This document shows positions 46,593 to 55,132 of a DNA stretch of 64,000 bases, piece after piece. Position numbers and translations under genes: made by a program. The stretch is taken from NCBI RefSeq assembly GCF_016937515.1, contig NZ_JAFHKM010000002.1:496001-560000 (forward strand), given 5' to 3'. The DNA is from Cohnella algarum (GTDB lineage Bacteria; Bacillota; Bacilli; Paenibacillales; Paenibacillaceae). The notes below the pieces were generated by a model that was given only the letters and a program-made list of their open reading frames with translations, was not told where the DNA came from and searched no databases. The number at the start of each line of letters is the position of its first letter. Within the stretch, counting starts at the first letter, position 1.

Positions 46593-47165
46593 TTACGCTT
46601 GCTTCATCACGTCGTGGTCGACATAACGCTCGCCGTTCATTTCGCTGATCACGTTGATCGCGACTTTGGCCCCGTCCCCCGCCGTAATGATCGTATGCAT
46701 GCTCGCGCCCGCAACGGTTCCCGCCGCCCAGACGTTGTCGAGGCTGGTTTTCCCCTCGGGAGTGGCATCGATAATCGTCTTGATGCGGGGCTCGGTGCCG
46801 GGCTTCGTGCGAATGCCGCTCGCCTCCGCGAGATCGGCGAACATGCCGGTCGCTACGATGACGTGCTGCCCTTCGTACGAAGCTCCGCCCTCGGTCTCGA
46901 CGGCGATGAAGCCGTCGCCGGCGGTTATTTTTACCGCTTTGTCCGTGACGAATTCGGTTCCGTGCTGCGCCGCCTGCTTTTTGCCGGTTTCGACCAGATC
47001 GGGCCCGTTAATGTTCGCGGCTCCGTAGTGGTTTTCCAGCCATGCCCGTCTCGTTACGCTTTGATCGTTGTCGATGACGAGCGTTTTTTTCCCCGCTTTG
47101 GACGTGAAAATGGCCGCGCTCGCCCCCGCGGGACCTCCGCCGATAATGACGATATCGTACGACAT
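46593..47165 (-). CDS. Short FAD-dependent oxidoreductase, thioredoxin-reductase-like
   Basis: This 190-residue protein starts with the FAD motif DIVIIGGGPAGASAAIFTSK and ends with the second FAD-binding block TSLDNVWAAGTVAG. It lacks the CxxC redox pair and the inserted NAD(P)H domain of thioredoxin reductase, so it is about half the usual length. Many Bacillales carry such short flavoproteins; the electron donor and substrate are unknown. ATG 47165 follows AAGGAG. Confidence 0.88.
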   Translation of the reverse strand: MSYDIVIIGGGPAGASAAIFTSKAGKKTLVIDNDQSVTRRAWLENHYGAANINGPDLVETGKKQAAQHGTEFVTDKAVKITAGDGFIAVETEGGASYEGQHVIVATGMFADLAEASGIRTKPGTEPRIKTIIDATPEGKTSLDNVWAAGTVAGASMHTIITAGDGAKVAINVISEMNGERYVDHDVMKQA

Positions 47166-47255
47166 AGTGAATTCTCCTTCCGCATGGTAATGAAGATTGA
47201 AAGATTGCTCTTCCTTATCATACCATTCGGAAAGACCGCTTTCAAAAGCCCGACG

Positions 47256-47441
47256 TTACGGCCGGCCCTCTTCCAGCCGTTCCACCGATACCGTCAGCGT
47301 ATTGAGCGGGTCGGATCCGACCCGCACGGTCGCCATTTCGTTCGCGACGTCGACATTTTCGATCCATACCGATTTTCCGCCCAATTGCACGGCAAACATG
47401 TCTTCGGATTCGTAAATTTGCTTCGCCCGCTTGACGTCCAT
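47256..47441 (-). CDS. sspH: Small acid-soluble spore protein, H type
   Basis: This 61-residue protein starts MDVKRAKQIYESEDMFAVQL and continues GGKSVWIENVD, matching the SspH family. SASP-H proteins are minor spore-core proteins made in the forespore under sigma-G. ATG 47441 overlaps the stop of the preceding small gene by one base (TGATG), with GGAGGAGG inside that gene. It supports a spore-forming host. Confidence 0.92.
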   Translation of the reverse strand: MDVKRAKQIYESEDMFAVQLGGKSVWIENVDVANEMATVRVGSDPLNTLTVSVERLEEGRP

Positions 47442-47608
47442 CAGGGTCTGTCCTCCTCCATCGTGTCGGTCGTCGTTTCCTCGATCAGTCCGTTGTGGAC
47501 CGTCACTTGCCCGCCGCCGAGCCCTTCGTTGATCATTCGGTCGACATCCATGTCGTATTCGTCCTTGCCTTCGTAAATGGAATCGGTTTGCTGCGGATTT
47601 TCCGCCAT
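47441..47608 (-). CDS. Conserved 55-residue acidic small protein, coupled to sspH
   Basis: ATG 47608 opens a 55-residue acidic protein starting MAENPQQTDSIYEGKDEYDM and containing DRMINEGLGGGQVTVHNGL. Codon use is typical of the region and the stop overlaps the sspH start, so the two are translated together. I recall similar short acidic proteins in Bacillales but cannot name the family. Role in spores is an inference from the operon. Confidence 0.72.
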   Translation of the reverse strand: MAENPQQTDSIYEGKDEYDMDVDRMINEGLGGGQVTVHNGLIEETTTDTMEEDRP

Positions 47609-47733
47609 GTCCTTTTCCCCTCCTTGAGCGAAACAATAAAAACTTGCTTTAAGTTCCCCCGAGGGGTTTGATTTGATGCAAACGCGGGGAGGATAACAAA
47701 ATCAAAAACGTTTCGGATGGGAGTGAAATCGCG

Positions 47734-48606
47734 ATGCATACCGTGTGGAAAGGAGCCATCAGCTTTGGCCTCGTTCACGTCCCGGTGAAAATGTTTACGG
47801 CAACCGAAGATAAGGACATTCACCTCAGATATATCCATAAGGAGTGCGGGACTCCCATCTCGTATACGCGCAGCTGCCCCCATTGCGACCGTCCGGCCGA
47901 ATGGGAAGAAATCGTTCGGGGCTACGAATATGAGAAAGGGCATTTCGTGCTGTTCGAAAACGAGGAGCTGGAGGCCGTAAAGCCGGAAAATACGCGAACG
48001 ATCAAAATTTTGGATTTTGTCGCCCTGGAAGAAATCGATCCGCTTTATTTTCAAAAAACGTACTATTTGTCGCCCGATCAGGCCGGCGCGGGAGCCTACA
48101 GCCTGCTGCTTGAAGCGATGCGGGATTCGGGACGGATCGGCATCGCCAAAGTGGCCATTCGGAGCAAAAGCAGCCTCGCCGCCATCCGGGCGGTGGATAA
48201 CTGCATTTGCATGGAAACGATGTTCTACCCGGACGAAATCCGGTCGCTCCAGGCCGTTCCGAATTTGCCGCAGCAAGCGAACGTGAACGACCGGGAGCTC
48301 GATATGGCGAAAATGCTCATCGAGCAGCTGTCCGCGCCTTTCGAGCCGACCAAATATACGGACGATTATCGGGTGGCGATGCTTGAGGCGATCGAACGCA
48401 AAGTCGCGGGCAAAGGCGTGGACGTCGTCACCGCGCCGGCCGCCGAGAGAACCAATGTCATCGATTTGATGTCGGCGCTGCAAGCGAGCCTGGAAGCGGT
48501 GAAGTCCGTTCCGGCGGACAAAGGGGCAGCGAAGGATGGGGAAGCTCCGGCGGCCCCGAAGCGGCGGACGGCCCGTGGGCGCAAAACGAAGGAGACGGCT
48601 CCGTAA
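47734..48606 (+). CDS. ku: Non-homologous end joining protein Ku
   Basis: This 290-residue protein starts MHTVWKGAISFGLVHVPVKM and contains RYIHKECGTPISYTR and KTYYLSPDQAGAGAYSLLLE, the bacterial Ku core. It ends in a lysine/arginine-rich tail (RRTARGRKTKETAP) as in many bacterial Ku proteins. The homodimer holds DNA ends and recruits LigD. A stand-alone LigD polymerase gene lies about 2 kb downstream on the same strand. Repair in the spore or during outgrowth is the known role in Bacillus. Confidence 0.96.
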   Translation: MHTVWKGAISFGLVHVPVKMFTATEDKDIHLRYIHKECGTPISYTRSCPHCDRPAEWEEIVRGYEYEKGHFVLFENEELEAVKPENTRTIKILDFVALEEIDPLYFQKTYYLSPDQAGAGAYSLLLEAMRDSGRIGIAKVAIRSKSSLAAIRAVDNCICMETMFYPDEIRSLQAVPNLPQQANVNDRELDMAKMLIEQLSAPFEPTKYTDDYRVAMLEAIERKVAGKGVDVVTAPAAERTNVIDLMSALQASLEAVKSVPADKGAAKDGEAPAAPKRRTARGRKTKETAP

Positions 48607-48679
48607 GCGGGCGTATGGCTGACGCTGCTCGCCGAGTTCTCCCGAAAGGTGGATGCCGTTTACTGCCTCGCTCTGACAT

Positions 48680-48756
48680 AATAGCGGCCTCCAGGGGCCG
48701 CTATTTGCCCGCAGTTCGGGAAATTCCTCGAATAACGGTCTCTCGCGACCGTTATT
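48680..48756. repeat. Two paralogous 26-base hairpins with compensatory changes
   Basis: AATAGCGGCC/GGCCGCTATT (48680-48705) and AATAACGGTC/GACCGTTATT (48731-48756) each have 10-bp stems and 6-base loops and are 51 bases apart. They differ at two stem positions, and both differences are compensated on the other arm. Confidence 0.75.
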
Positions 48757-48832
48757 TCGGATGACGCATCCGTACCCGGGGTCACGCTCAATCAAATGTC
48801 GCTGTGCTCGCTGCCCCGCGATCCGGCGATGC

Positions 48833-48904
48833 GCCCGAATTTTTCGCCCTCATCGCCTCGCTCGCCCCGCCATCCGGCCAATGTGCCCGAATTTTTCGCC
48901 CTCA
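48833..48904. repeat. Direct repeat GCCCGAATTTTTCGCCCTCA
   Basis: A 20-base block occurs twice, about 51 bases apart (near 48834-48853 and 48885-48904). Its reverse complement core GAGGGCGAAAAATT also occurs at 40316-40329. Intergenic; no gene supported in 48607-49002. Confidence 0.7.
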
Positions 48905-49002
48905 GCGGCTATCCGGGACGCCATTTTGTACGCGGCGTCTTATTTTTCCTGCGCTTCCATACCATTATTTATAGAATGAAATAGAGTCGGAAGATTGATA
49001 GA

Positions 49003-49140
49003 ATGTTAAGCGTTCCAAAGCCAAAGTCTGCAGAGCAGACGCGGGGGAACCAAGTTTTCGGGGTGAAGCCGCTAATCGAAGCTATTGCGGCAGGGGCGCT
49101 CTTTGACCCGAACCCGTCAGCTAACCTCGCAGGCAAAACA
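49003..49140 (+). promoter_or_regulatory. Cyclic di-AMP riboswitch (ydaO-yuaA type)
   Basis: The leader contains the conserved blocks of this class in order: GTTAAGCG, AGACGCGGGGGAACCAAG, GGGGTGAAGCCGCTAATCG, then GACCCGAACCCGTCAGCTAA and CCTCGCAGGC. These riboswitches bind c-di-AMP and often control cell-wall hydrolases and K+ uptake. It ends about 17 bases before the CAP-domain gene start and overlaps a meaningless plus-strand frame. Confidence 0.92.
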
Positions 49141-49156
49141 AAGGGAGGAATGCTTT

Positions 49157-49975
49157 TTGTTCAAGAAGGGAAGCAAACGTTGGGGTACTCTGGCTCTTTC
49201 CGGCGCTCTGGTTACGGCCTTGTCGCTGCCGGCCGGCGCTGCATCCGCAGCATCCAATGCCGACGTGAGCGTGCATACTTTCAAATATACGATCAATAGT
49301 TCCGATTTGAACGGTCTGCTTAACGGCATCGATCTGGACAGCTTGCTCGACCAAATCAAGCAAGGCCTGTCGCAAGGCACCGTGACGAAGCCGACGGCTC
49401 CGTCCGCGCCGTCCGCCGACAACGGCAATTCCGGCTCGAACGCCGGCTCCGGCAATGCGAGCGGCGGATCGAACGGCAGCGCCGGATCGGGTGCGGGCAA
49501 TGCCGGCTCCGGCAGCGCGGGCTCGGGCAACGCCGGTTCCGGCAGCAACGGCTCCGGCACGACGAATCCGGGCACCACGAACCCGGGCTCGGGCTCGACC
49601 GTCCAAACATCGCAATACGCCGCGGAAGTCGCCAAGCTGGTGAACGCGGAGCGGGCGAAAGCCGGCCTCGGCGCGCTTGCGATGGACAGCAAGCTGTCGG
49701 AAGTCGCTCTTGCCAAAGCCAAGGACATGTACAATAAAAACTACTTCAGCCATACTTCGCCGACGTACGGCTCTCCGTTCGACATGATGAAGCAGTTTGG
49801 CGTGTCGTTCAACTACGCGGGCGAGAACATCGCGAAGGGCCAAAGAACGCCCGCGGAAGTCATGAACGCCTGGATGAACAGCTCCGGCCATAAAGCGAAC
49901 ATCCTCGGCCAAAACTTCACGAAGATCGGGGTCGCTTACTACAACGGCGTATGGGTCCAAATGTTTATCGGCTAA
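49157..49975 (+). CDS. Secreted CAP-domain (YkwD/SCP-PR1) protein
   Basis: This 272-residue secreted protein starts at TTG 49157, chosen because GGGAGG is 8 bases before it. It has a signal peptide ending near AASAAS, a short folded region and a long Gly/Ser/Asn/Ala low-complexity linker (about residues 85-150). The CAP domain has AAEVAKLVNAERAKAGLGAL, FSHTSPTYGSPFDMM, GENIAKGQRTPAEVMNAWMN and the C-terminal GVWVQMFIG. Secreted CAP proteins are common in spore formers; several are cell-wall linked. The c-di-AMP riboswitch ahead of it suggests control by wall or osmotic state. Confidence 0.93.
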   Translation: MFKKGSKRWGTLALSGALVTALSLPAGAASAASNADVSVHTFKYTINSSDLNGLLNGIDLDSLLDQIKQGLSQGTVTKPTAPSAPSADNGNSGSNAGSGNASGGSNGSAGSGAGNAGSGSAGSGNAGSGSNGSGTTNPGTTNPGSGSTVQTSQYAAEVAKLVNAERAKAGLGALAMDSKLSEVALAKAKDMYNKNYFSHTSPTYGSPFDMMKQFGVSFNYAGENIAKGQRTPAEVMNAWMNSSGHKANILGQNFTKIGVAYYNGVWVQMFIG

Positions 49976-49993
49976 TCGCCGCGACGAAAGCAA

Positions 49994-50035
49994 AAGGCTG
50001 CGCAGCCGCATGAGGCGGGGCGCAGCCTTTTTTTT
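49994..50035 (+). terminator. Intrinsic terminator of the CAP gene
   Basis: AAGGCTGCGC pairs with GCGCAGCCTT, followed by eight T residues, 18 bases after the stop. Confidence 0.88.
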
Positions 50036-50100
50036 CATGTCGGCTTAACCGAATCCGTTCGTCCGCTTCGCCATCGGCATCGAAATCCGGCTTTCGATTT

Positions 50101-50322
50101 TCACCCAATCCACGACAACCCCAAAAAGCCCGCAATTCCGCAAACGAGGGCTCCGATCCGATAAGGCAGGTACGTTCTTCCTTCGGGCTCCTTCGTTCCT
50201 CTCAAGCGATGCACCCAGCTCCGGAACCATTCCGGATGCACGGCGATGAACAGAGCCGTTCCCGTCCAGAACACAAGCAGAAGCAATACGGCGGCGGTCA
50301 GCGGATTGCTCAAGGCGTTCAC
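50101..50322 (-). CDS. Small two-helix membrane protein
   Basis: This 73-residue protein has membrane helices at residues about 8-28 and 55-71 and a basic middle containing HPEWFRSWVHRLRGTKEPEG. The helix-charged-loop-helix pattern resembles short proteins annotated DUF6199 in Bacillales, though I cannot verify this. The GTG start at 50322 lacks a good ribosome site. It is antisense to the upstream leader of the LigD gene. Confidence 0.55.
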   Translation of the reverse strand: MNALSNPLTAAVLLLLVFWTGTALFIAVHPEWFRSWVHRLRGTKEPEGRTYLPYRIGALVCGIAGFLGLSWIG

Positions 50323-50533
50323 CTCATTTTCGAAAACGTTCGGAAGGAAAAACGCGAAGCTCCGTCATCCGGCAAAGCCGCGTCCTTGCTCCCGCTATGT
50401 TCGGTTTATGCAGGCAAAACGCCGCTTGTGCATGCCGGCGAAAATGTTCCGGCGGATAAAACGGCCGATTTTGGCGTATATTTTCGGAAAAGGCCGGTTG
50501 CCGACAATCCGCCGGACAGACGAGGAGAAAGCG

Positions 50534-51421
50534 ATGCCGCAAAACGTTACGTTAACGATGGGCAAGGACGAACTGAACGTTTCCCACCCCGACAAGCTGC
50601 TATGGCCGGAGTCCGGCATTACCAAGCTTGACTATGTTCAAACGCTGGCCCGCCTCTCGCCGTATTTGCTCCCGCACAGCCAGGGACGATATTTGACGAC
50701 GATCCGGTATCCGGAAGGCATCGCCGGCGAGACGTCCTTTTATCAAAAAAATTGCCCGCGCCCCGCGCCGCCGTTCGTCCGCACGGCCAAAAACGGATCG
50801 ATCGAGTACATCGTGCTCGATTCGCTGCCGACGCTCGTCTGGCTCGGCAGCTTGTACAGCCTCGAATTCCACGTGTCGTGCGAGCGGATCGGCGAGGAGC
50901 TGCCCGACCGTTGGATGCTCGATATCGATCCGTCCGTCGAGGAGGAGCCGCGCCTTATGGAAGCGACGGACGCCGTGCTGGACATGCTGTCCAGGCTCGG
51001 ACTCGAAGCGGTCGCGAAGACGTCGGGAGCGACGGGCGTGCAGGTCGTCATGCCGATCGAGCCCGGCCCGACGTTCGACGAGCTGCGGGCTTTCGGCAAA
51101 TTCGTGTCGGAATATTTAACCGCCATGAAGCCGAACATGTTCACGGTCGCCCGCATGAAAAAAGACCGCGGCACGTTGATTTATCTCGATTACTTGCAGC
51201 ACCATCCCGGGCGCACGCTGCCCGTTCCGTACACGCCCAGAGCGCGTCCGGGCGCGCCCGTATCGACGCCGCTCACCCGCGACGAAGTCCGCCGGGACGT
51301 GAAGCCCGGGGACTTCCACCTGGGCAATATCGTGCGGCGGCTGGAGACGGTCGGCGACTTGATCGGCCGCTGCAAGCCCCAGCCGCTCGGGCGCGTGCTT
51401 CAGTCGCTTTCCACGTTGTAG
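50534..51421 (+). CDS. ligD: Stand-alone LigD polymerase (PrimPol) domain
   Basis: This 295-residue protein starts MPQNVTLTMGKDELNVSHPD and contains DKLLWPESGITKLDY, RYPEGIAGETSFYQKNCP and the catalytic acidic pair in RWMLDIDPSVEEE; KDRGTLIYLDYLQHHPGRT completes the family pattern. It fills gaps with nucleotides during Ku-dependent end joining. No ligase or phosphoesterase domain is attached, so the ligase should be encoded elsewhere. ATG 50534 follows GAGGAGAAAG; the longer upstream frame is not coding. Confidence 0.94.
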   Translation: MPQNVTLTMGKDELNVSHPDKLLWPESGITKLDYVQTLARLSPYLLPHSQGRYLTTIRYPEGIAGETSFYQKNCPRPAPPFVRTAKNGSIEYIVLDSLPTLVWLGSLYSLEFHVSCERIGEELPDRWMLDIDPSVEEEPRLMEATDAVLDMLSRLGLEAVAKTSGATGVQVVMPIEPGPTFDELRAFGKFVSEYLTAMKPNMFTVARMKKDRGTLIYLDYLQHHPGRTLPVPYTPRARPGAPVSTPLTRDEVRRDVKPGDFHLGNIVRRLETVGDLIGRCKPQPLGRVLQSLSTL

Positions 51422-51858
51422 CCCGAGCCGCCAGCGATTCGCGCCGCGCGCAGCAAAGGCGACAGCATTCGCGCAAGCGCCCGGGCCGCGAACCGCGTCG
51501 AAACGTTTCCGGATCGACTTCGCGGCTGTCCCGCAAATCCCGGACGAAATCCTCCTGCGATAATCGCGGGCCGCAAAATAATAGAACGCGAGGCCGGCGA
51601 TATTCAAGCACAGAACGGCGTCGCCGACTGCAGTGCGAACAGGAGCGGCAAAACGCACAGCCAACCCCATCCGGCTCCCTATTCGGCTCGCCCCCCCTAA
51701 AGCGCTCCGCTCGCATAGCTTGGACTCGGGCCTGGCCGGCCTTCGTCGGCCTTTTCGAACAAAAACTTCAGGTATGTTCATAACCTTGCAAGAATAAATA
51801 GCAATAGAGCGCTCAAATCGGCAAATCCCCCAAATCTTCGGTCTGGAAAGGAGAGGAA
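51422..51858. other. Intergenic region, no gene seen
   Basis: About 440 bases. A minus-strand frame includes a stretch resembling a membrane helix (AVLCLNIAGLAFYYFA) but has no start or family match. A hairpin GGCCG...CGGCC followed by TTTT at 51734-51755 could terminate ligD transcription. AT-rich sequence at 51780-51830 probably holds the promoter of the M23 gene. Confidence 0.4.
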
Positions 51859-52746
51859 ATGGCCAAGCGTAAAAAAAACGTCAAATGGTCGCTGCTCGTC
51901 ATTCCGGAACCGAGCCGTTCGGCCAAACAATATCATCTTTCCCGCAGGACGATGCTTCTGCTGCCGGCCGCGGCCGTTTTGGCCGCAGCCGGCTCTCTGA
52001 TCGCCCTCGAGGCCCGCTCGGAGCTTCGCCTGCGGGCGCTCGAAGGCAAGCATGCCGAGGAAGCCGGCGCGCTGTCGTCCGCGCTCGCGGCCAAGGAAAA
52101 GGAACTCGCCCTGCTGAAGCGGGAGCTGGACCGCCTGGCCGGCGAAGCCGCCGCCGCAAAGGCTTCCATGCGGCTGCGGAGCGAAACGCCGCGGCCGGAC
52201 GCGGCCTTCGATCGGCGCGACAGCGGGGCCTCCTCGGCCGCTGCAGCCGGCGGCGCTCCCGTCGCCAAGCTGTCGCTCGAGGACGCCGCCGCCGCGGCCG
52301 GTTCCGATCGGCCGCCGGACGAAACCTCGGAACCGGACGAAACCTCGTTTTCTCCTTCCGCGTGGCCGACCGATTCGAAGCGGCTATCGTCCGGCTTCGG
52401 GTACCGCAAGGATCCGTTTACGGGAAAATCCGCGTTGCATGCCGGCGTCGATATTTCCGGGGAAATCGGAGATCCCGTCTACGCCTCGGGGAGCGGCACC
52501 GTAAAAGAAACGGGCGAAGACGGCTCCCGCGGCCATTATATTATCCTCGCCCACGGCGGCGAAATCGAATCGTGGTATTTGCATTTGGACGAAATCGAAG
52601 TGAAGCAGGGGGATGCCGTACGGCAGGGCGAGCAGATCGGCCGGCTCGGCAACACGGGAAGGAGCACCGGGCCGCACTTGCATTTTCAGGTGGTCGAGGA
52701 CGGCGAGGCGGTCAATCCGCTGCCCTATATCGCAAAGGAGGATTGA
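51859..52746 (+). CDS. M23 family metallopeptidase (LytM-type)
   Basis: This 295-residue protein has a cytoplasmic N-terminus with KYHL-like basic residues, one membrane helix (MLLLPAAAVLAAAGSLIAL), a coiled coil (about 55-100), a variable acidic region and a C-terminal LytM domain. The zinc ligands appear in SALHAGVDISG and STGPHLHFQVVEDG, with GFGYRKDPFTG before them. It should cleave or bind peptidoglycan outside the membrane. ATG follows GGAGAGG. It overlaps closely with the bactofilin gene, a typical pairing. Confidence 0.94.
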   Translation: MAKRKKNVKWSLLVIPEPSRSAKQYHLSRRTMLLLPAAAVLAAAGSLIALEARSELRLRALEGKHAEEAGALSSALAAKEKELALLKRELDRLAGEAAAAKASMRLRSETPRPDAAFDRRDSGASSAAAAGGAPVAKLSLEDAAAAAGSDRPPDETSEPDETSFSPSAWPTDSKRLSSGFGYRKDPFTGKSALHAGVDISGEIGDPVYASGSGTVKETGEDGSRGHYIILAHGGEIESWYLHLDEIEVKQGDAVRQGEQIGRLGNTGRSTGPHLHFQVVEDGEAVNPLPYIAKED

Positions 52747-52751
52747 CGGCC

Positions 52752-53201
52752 ATGCTCAATAAGTCCAAAAGCCCGAAGGGCGCCGCCGATACGTTGATCG
52801 GTGCGGGCACCGAAGCGGAAGGCGCGCTCAAGACGCCGACCGGCCTGCGCATCGAAGGCGAATTTCGGGGCGAACTCGAAAGCGAAGGAAACGTGGTCAT
52901 CGGAAAAACGGGCATCGCCCGCTGCAGCATTCTGGCCCGCGACGTCACCATTGCCGGCAAAGTGTTCGGCGACGTTTGGTCGAGCGGCAAGCTGACCATA
53001 CTTCCCGGCGGGCATTTGGACGGCAATGCGCAGACGGCCCTGCTTATCGTGCACGAGGGCGGCTGCTTCAACGGAACCGTTCGAATGGAGCCGTCCGAAG
53101 GCGCCGCCGCCCGCCTTCAGCCCGCGGTTTCGGCGCCGGCCGGGCCGCAAGCGGACCCATCGGCGGAATCGTCGGGCAAACGGGACAAAAAGGCGGTCTG
53201 A
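52752..53201 (+). CDS. Bactofilin (polymer-forming cytoskeletal protein)
   Basis: This 149-residue protein has a beta-helical bactofilin core, seen in DTLIGAGTEAEGALKTPTGL, RIEGEFRGEL, GNVVIGKTG and GKVFGDVWSSGKLTILPGG, flanked by short disordered ends. Bactofilins polymerise without nucleotide and position wall enzymes; pairing with M23 peptidases is well known. ATG 52752 is 5 bases after the M23 stop, with GGAGG inside the M23 gene. Confidence 0.94.
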   Translation: MLNKSKSPKGAADTLIGAGTEAEGALKTPTGLRIEGEFRGELESEGNVVIGKTGIARCSILARDVTIAGKVFGDVWSSGKLTILPGGHLDGNAQTALLIVHEGGCFNGTVRMEPSEGAAARLQPAVSAPAGPQADPSAESSGKRDKKAV

Positions 53202-53285
53202 CCGCCGACGAAGCCAACGCGAAAAAGCCGTCCCGTTCGGCGGCGATTGCCTGCCCGAAGGGACGGCCGGAACGAATGGCTTTCC

Positions 53286-54104
53286 TTAGCCCGCCACGTC
53301 GCGTTTGCGGAACACGGTCCAGGAAATCAGGTTGAAAATGACGAAGTAAACGGCCAGCACGGCGAGCGAGAAGCCGAACGTTGTCGGGTGATTCGGCAGC
53401 GGCCCGTTGCCCCCGTCCAAATAATTCGTCAACTGCAGATGCGGGAACAGCACGAACTTGACCCAGGGTTTGTCCGTCAACGACAGCAGGCCGCTGAGCA
53501 TGCTGCCCGACAGCAGCAGGAAAATCGACAAGCCGATCGCCAGCCCGCTGCTGCGGAAAGCCGCGGACAGCATGAATCCGAACGTCAAAATCACGAGCTG
53601 GGTAATGAACAACAGCAAATATCCCGTTGCCGCGTACGCCCACGGAGACCCGCCCGCCAGCGGCGACGATTCGGGAATGAATCCCGCCGGGGATGCTTCG
53701 TATCCGAAGATCGCCGCGTTGATGACAAACGTCGCGACAAAGCAAAGCGCGCTGAACAGCAGGGCGAACAGCACAAGCGAAATAAATTTCGAGAGCAGGA
53801 TGGCCGAGCGGCTCCACGGGCGAATCAGCAGCAGCTTGATCGTTCCCCACGTGAACTCTCCGGCGACGGAATCGGCTCCCTTGACGACTGCGAAAATGGT
53901 GATCAGCTGGAAGACGACCGACGTTTCCACCATCATCATATCCCAGTTCGTATAGCCTTCGGTGCCGTCCATGAACGCGATCAGGGCGCTCATCAGCAGC
54001 GGCGTCAGCACGATGAAGGCCATCATGATCCACGTCCGGGGTCGCCGGTAAATTTTCATGTTTTCATTTTGCACGAGTTTCCAGAAATTAGCCAATCGAA
54101 TCAC
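53286..54104 (-). CDS. ABC-2 type transporter permease
   Basis: This 272-residue membrane protein has about six helices and a first-loop pattern FMDGTEGYTNWDMMMVETSV, ADSVAGEFTWGTIKLLLIRP (the ABC-2 EFTWGT motif) and a C-terminal FNLISWTVFRKRDV. The start is GTG 54104 behind GAGGTG; it overlaps the ATPase gene by 17 bases. With the next gene it forms an exporter of unknown cargo, similar to bacitracin- or lantibiotic-type ABC-2 systems in layout. Confidence 0.9.
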   Translation of the reverse strand: MIRLANFWKLVQNENMKIYRRPRTWIMMAFIVLTPLLMSALIAFMDGTEGYTNWDMMMVETSVVFQLITIFAVVKGADSVAGEFTWGTIKLLLIRPWSRSAILLSKFISLVLFALLFSALCFVATFVINAAIFGYEASPAGFIPESSPLAGGSPWAYAATGYLLLFITQLVILTFGFMLSAAFRSSGLAIGLSIFLLLSGSMLSGLLSLTDKPWVKFVLFPHLQLTNYLDGGNGPLPNHPTTFGFSLAVLAVYFVIFNLISWTVFRKRDVAG

Positions 54105-55008
54105 TCCCCGTCACCTCGAGGAATTGGTCCTCCAGCGATTTCGTTTTCTTGCGGATGCCGTAGACGTTGATCCCCGCTTCCACCAAGCGGCGGTTGACGG
54201 CCGCGACCATGCTTTTGTCCGCCGTTACGCTAAGCAACCCGTCGACGATCGTTCCCGCGCCCTGGCCTTCGAGAACGCCGAGCGCCGCATCGGGATGATC
54301 GACCTCGAACAGCACGTCTTCCGCCGCTCCGGACGCTCCGGAAGCTCCTCCGATGGAACGGATGTCCAAAATTTTGCCCTGCTGCAAAATGGCGACCCGG
54401 TCGCACATCAGCTCCATCTCCGAAAGCAGATGGCTCGAGACGAACACGGATGTTCCTTCTTCCCGGGCCAGCACGCGCAAATAATCGCGCAGCTCCCGGA
54501 TGCCCGCCGGATCCAGACCGTTCGTCGGCTCGTCGAGGATCAGCAGCGAAGGACGGTGCAGGATCGCCTGCGCTACGCCGAGGCGCTGCCGCATGCCCAG
54601 CGAATATTTTTTCACCTTGTCGTGAATCCGGTTTTTGAGGCCGACCAATTCGATCACTTCGTCGATCCGCGCCTTGGTGACGCCCGGATTCATGCGGGCG
54701 AAGTGCACCAGATTTTGATACCCGGTCAAAAATTTGTACATCTCCGGATTTTCCACGATGGCGCCGACCTTGGAGACGGCTTGCTGCCAGGACGATTTTA
54801 CGCTGTGTCCCGCAATCGAGATATCCCCGCCGGTAATCGAAATCAATCCGACCATCATGCGGATCGTCGTCGTCTTGCCCGACCCGTTCGGACCGAGAAA
54901 GCCGAACACTTCTCCCGGATACACGTCGAGCGAAACCCGGTCGATGATCGTGCGGCCGCCGATGCGCTTGGTCACTTCCTGCAGCCGGACGACTGGTTCC
55001 TGAGACAT
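54088..55008 (-). CDS. ABC transporter ATP-binding protein
   Basis: This protein of about 306 residues has Walker A GPNGSGKTT, Q-loop IVENPEMY, signature YSLGMRQRLGVAQAIL, Walker B LLILDEPTNGLDP and the H-loop SSHLLSEME. The C-terminal extension of about 80 residues is typical of ABC-2 exporter ATPases (BcrA/NatA-like). I chose ATG 55008 because GGAGGGG precedes it. It is encoded just before its permease. Confidence 0.93.
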   Translation of the reverse strand: MSQEPVVRLQEVTKRIGGRTIIDRVSLDVYPGEVFGFLGPNGSGKTTTIRMMVGLISITGGDISIAGHSVKSSWQQAVSKVGAIVENPEMYKFLTGYQNLVHFARMNPGVTKARIDEVIELVGLKNRIHDKVKKYSLGMRQRLGVAQAILHRPSLLILDEPTNGLDPAGIRELRDYLRVLAREEGTSVFVSSHLLSEMELMCDRVAILQQGKILDIRSIGGASGASGAAEDVLFEVDHPDAALGVLEGQGAGTIVDGLLSVTADKSMVAAVNRRLVEAGINVYGIRKKTKSLEDQFLEVTGSDSIG

Positions 55009-55132
55009 CGTTTCCCCTCCATTTTCCTGCATGCGAAATCGATAGCACCTATTTAAAATAGTTCATTTATGCCCGACCGTCACTAGCCTTAGGGCTAAGT
55101 TTCGCGACTGGCCTCGGGGCTAATCGTCGGTT

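Noticed and set aside
49003..49299. Plus-strand 98-codon frame before the CAP gene
   Set aside because: It coincides with the c-di-AMP riboswitch and continues out of frame into the CAP gene.
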